DNA from: a bacterium HR24
Lineage (GTDB): Bacteria; Chloroflexota; Dehalococcoidia; SM23-28-2; HRBIN24
Assembly (NCBI GenBank): GCA_002898715.1
Contig: BEIA01000006.1
Coordinates: 1-44,947 of the forward strand
Direction of reading: 5' to 3'
DNA length: 44,947 bases
A program made the translations under genes and the position numbers. Within the stretch, counting starts at the first letter, position 1. Each line of letters begins with the position of its first letter. Shown piece by piece: positions 44,562 to 44,947 of the stretch. The notes beneath the pieces were generated by a model, which was given only the letters and a program-made list of their open reading frames with translations, did no database searches and had not been told where the DNA came from.

Positions 44562-44947
44562 CAACGGCTGACAGGTTTATGGTGACATGACCGGCTTCAT
44601 GGTATGCTGCTCCCATGAAGCTCTCCGACCGGGCACGGGCCAACGGCATCCCGCACAAGACCGCCTGGCTGTGGTGGAGGCGGGGCAAGCTCCCGGTGCC
44701 TGCCCACGAGACACCGGCGGGCACGAGCCTGGTGGACATGCCCGAGCGGGAGGAAGCCGAGGCGGTGCTGTAGGCCAAGGGCGTCGCCGGCGGGCCGAAG
44801 GGCCGCTCTTGACCGCCGGGTGGCGCGGCTTGCATCGTTCGCGGCCGGGAGGGGGATCCGGGTGGCGAAGGTGGTGGCCGAGGTGGGGAGCGGACTGAAC
44901 GGCCGCCGCAAGGGGCTGCTCTCGGTGCTGCGCTCGCCCGAGTACGG
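44562..44947 (+). pseudogene. Decayed IS607-family recombinase copy, cut by window edge
   Basis: This copy is the inverted counterpart of 1-385. The start ATG at 44615 opens MKLSDRARANGIPHKTAWLW then WRRGKLPVP, but after 52 codons a TAG (44771-44773) replaces the TAC for the tyrosine of LYARVSS. A one-base insertion follows within the next 44 bases, so the resolvase domain is out of frame. The outer 99 bases are still identical to the left copy, which is surprising next to this decay. The palindrome over the start codon is retained at 44594-44621. Confidence 0.8.
44849..44947. repeat. Terminal inverted repeat, right copy (pairs with 1-99)
   Basis: This is the exact reverse complement of the first 99 bases of the window. 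It lies within the resolvase-coding part of the IS607-type sequence. The mismatch on the inner side (position 100 on the left) is followed by many more, so identity is concentrated at the extreme end. Confidence 0.9.

Overview
This 44.9 kb window is high-GC bacterial DNA, dense with genes and carrying no rRNA, tRNA or CRISPR array that I can see. The gene content suggests an aerobic member of the Chloroflexota or a similar high-GC environmental lineage. That content includes several acyl-CoA dehydrogenases, CaiB/BaiF CoA-transferases, luciferase-like monooxygenases, a CoxMSL-type molybdenum hydroxylase, an LCP cell-wall ligase and a secreted protease with dockerin-like repeats. The assignment is an inference from content only, with no phylogenetic marker behind it.

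Layout. (1) Positions 1-385 and 44562-44947 are two inverted copies of the front of an IS607-type serine recombinase gene. The outermost 99 bases are identical, and the right copy is decayed. (2) 436-5114 holds a TetR regulator, a small MITE-like inverted-repeat element, and a minus-strand operon for a three-subunit molybdenum hydroxylase (FAD, 2Fe-2S and Mo subunits) ending in a cupin. (3) 5743-24936 is a large catabolic region for an unidentified CoA-activated substrate. It has a minus-strand operon (Ltp2-like thiolase-fold aldolase, DUF35 partner, a decayed enoyl-CoA hydratase, CaiB) and two plus-strand runs that repeat the order monooxygenase, zinc alcohol dehydrogenase, acyl-CoA dehydrogenase. 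These runs also carry an aldehyde dehydrogenase, a periplasmic binding lipoprotein, a CoA-transferase and a double-domain CaiB. Two divergent promoter regions (about 9257-9310 and 15658-15706) share a related sequence, so the region probably forms one regulon. Its regulator may be the XRE-cupin protein encoded at 15740.

(4) 25092-26141 is an IS110 transposase gene whose catalytic aspartate motif has been lost through compensating frameshifts. (5) 26388-35848 is a complete high-affinity potassium system on the minus strand. It runs HTH protein, histidine kinase, kdpE, then a spacer with phased repeats, then a receiver-only regulator, a 32-residue membrane peptide, kdpF, a 103-residue protein, kdpA, kdpB, kdpC, and the sensor half of KdpD. 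KdpD is therefore split into two genes at opposite ends of the locus. (6) 36086-38027 is a graveyard of nested insertion-sequence fragments (IS256, IS110, IS5). The kdp block is thus bracketed by mobile DNA.

(7) 38241-44445 reads to the right. A four-unit 11-bp repeat resembling a Pho box lies upstream of a PstS-like phosphate-binding lipoprotein. It is followed by an HtrA-type protease with a PDZ domain, an LCP-LytR_C cell-wall protein, and a secreted S8-fold protease. In that protease the usual catalytic histidine is replaced by glutamate, and the C-terminus carries two dockerin-like repeats.

The catabolic genes fit a scheme in which monooxygenases and dehydrogenases oxidise a substrate to an acid, CaiB or CoA-transferase enzymes activate it, acyl-CoA dehydrogenases desaturate it, and the aldolase pair cleaves it. 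The substrate itself cannot be read from the sequence.
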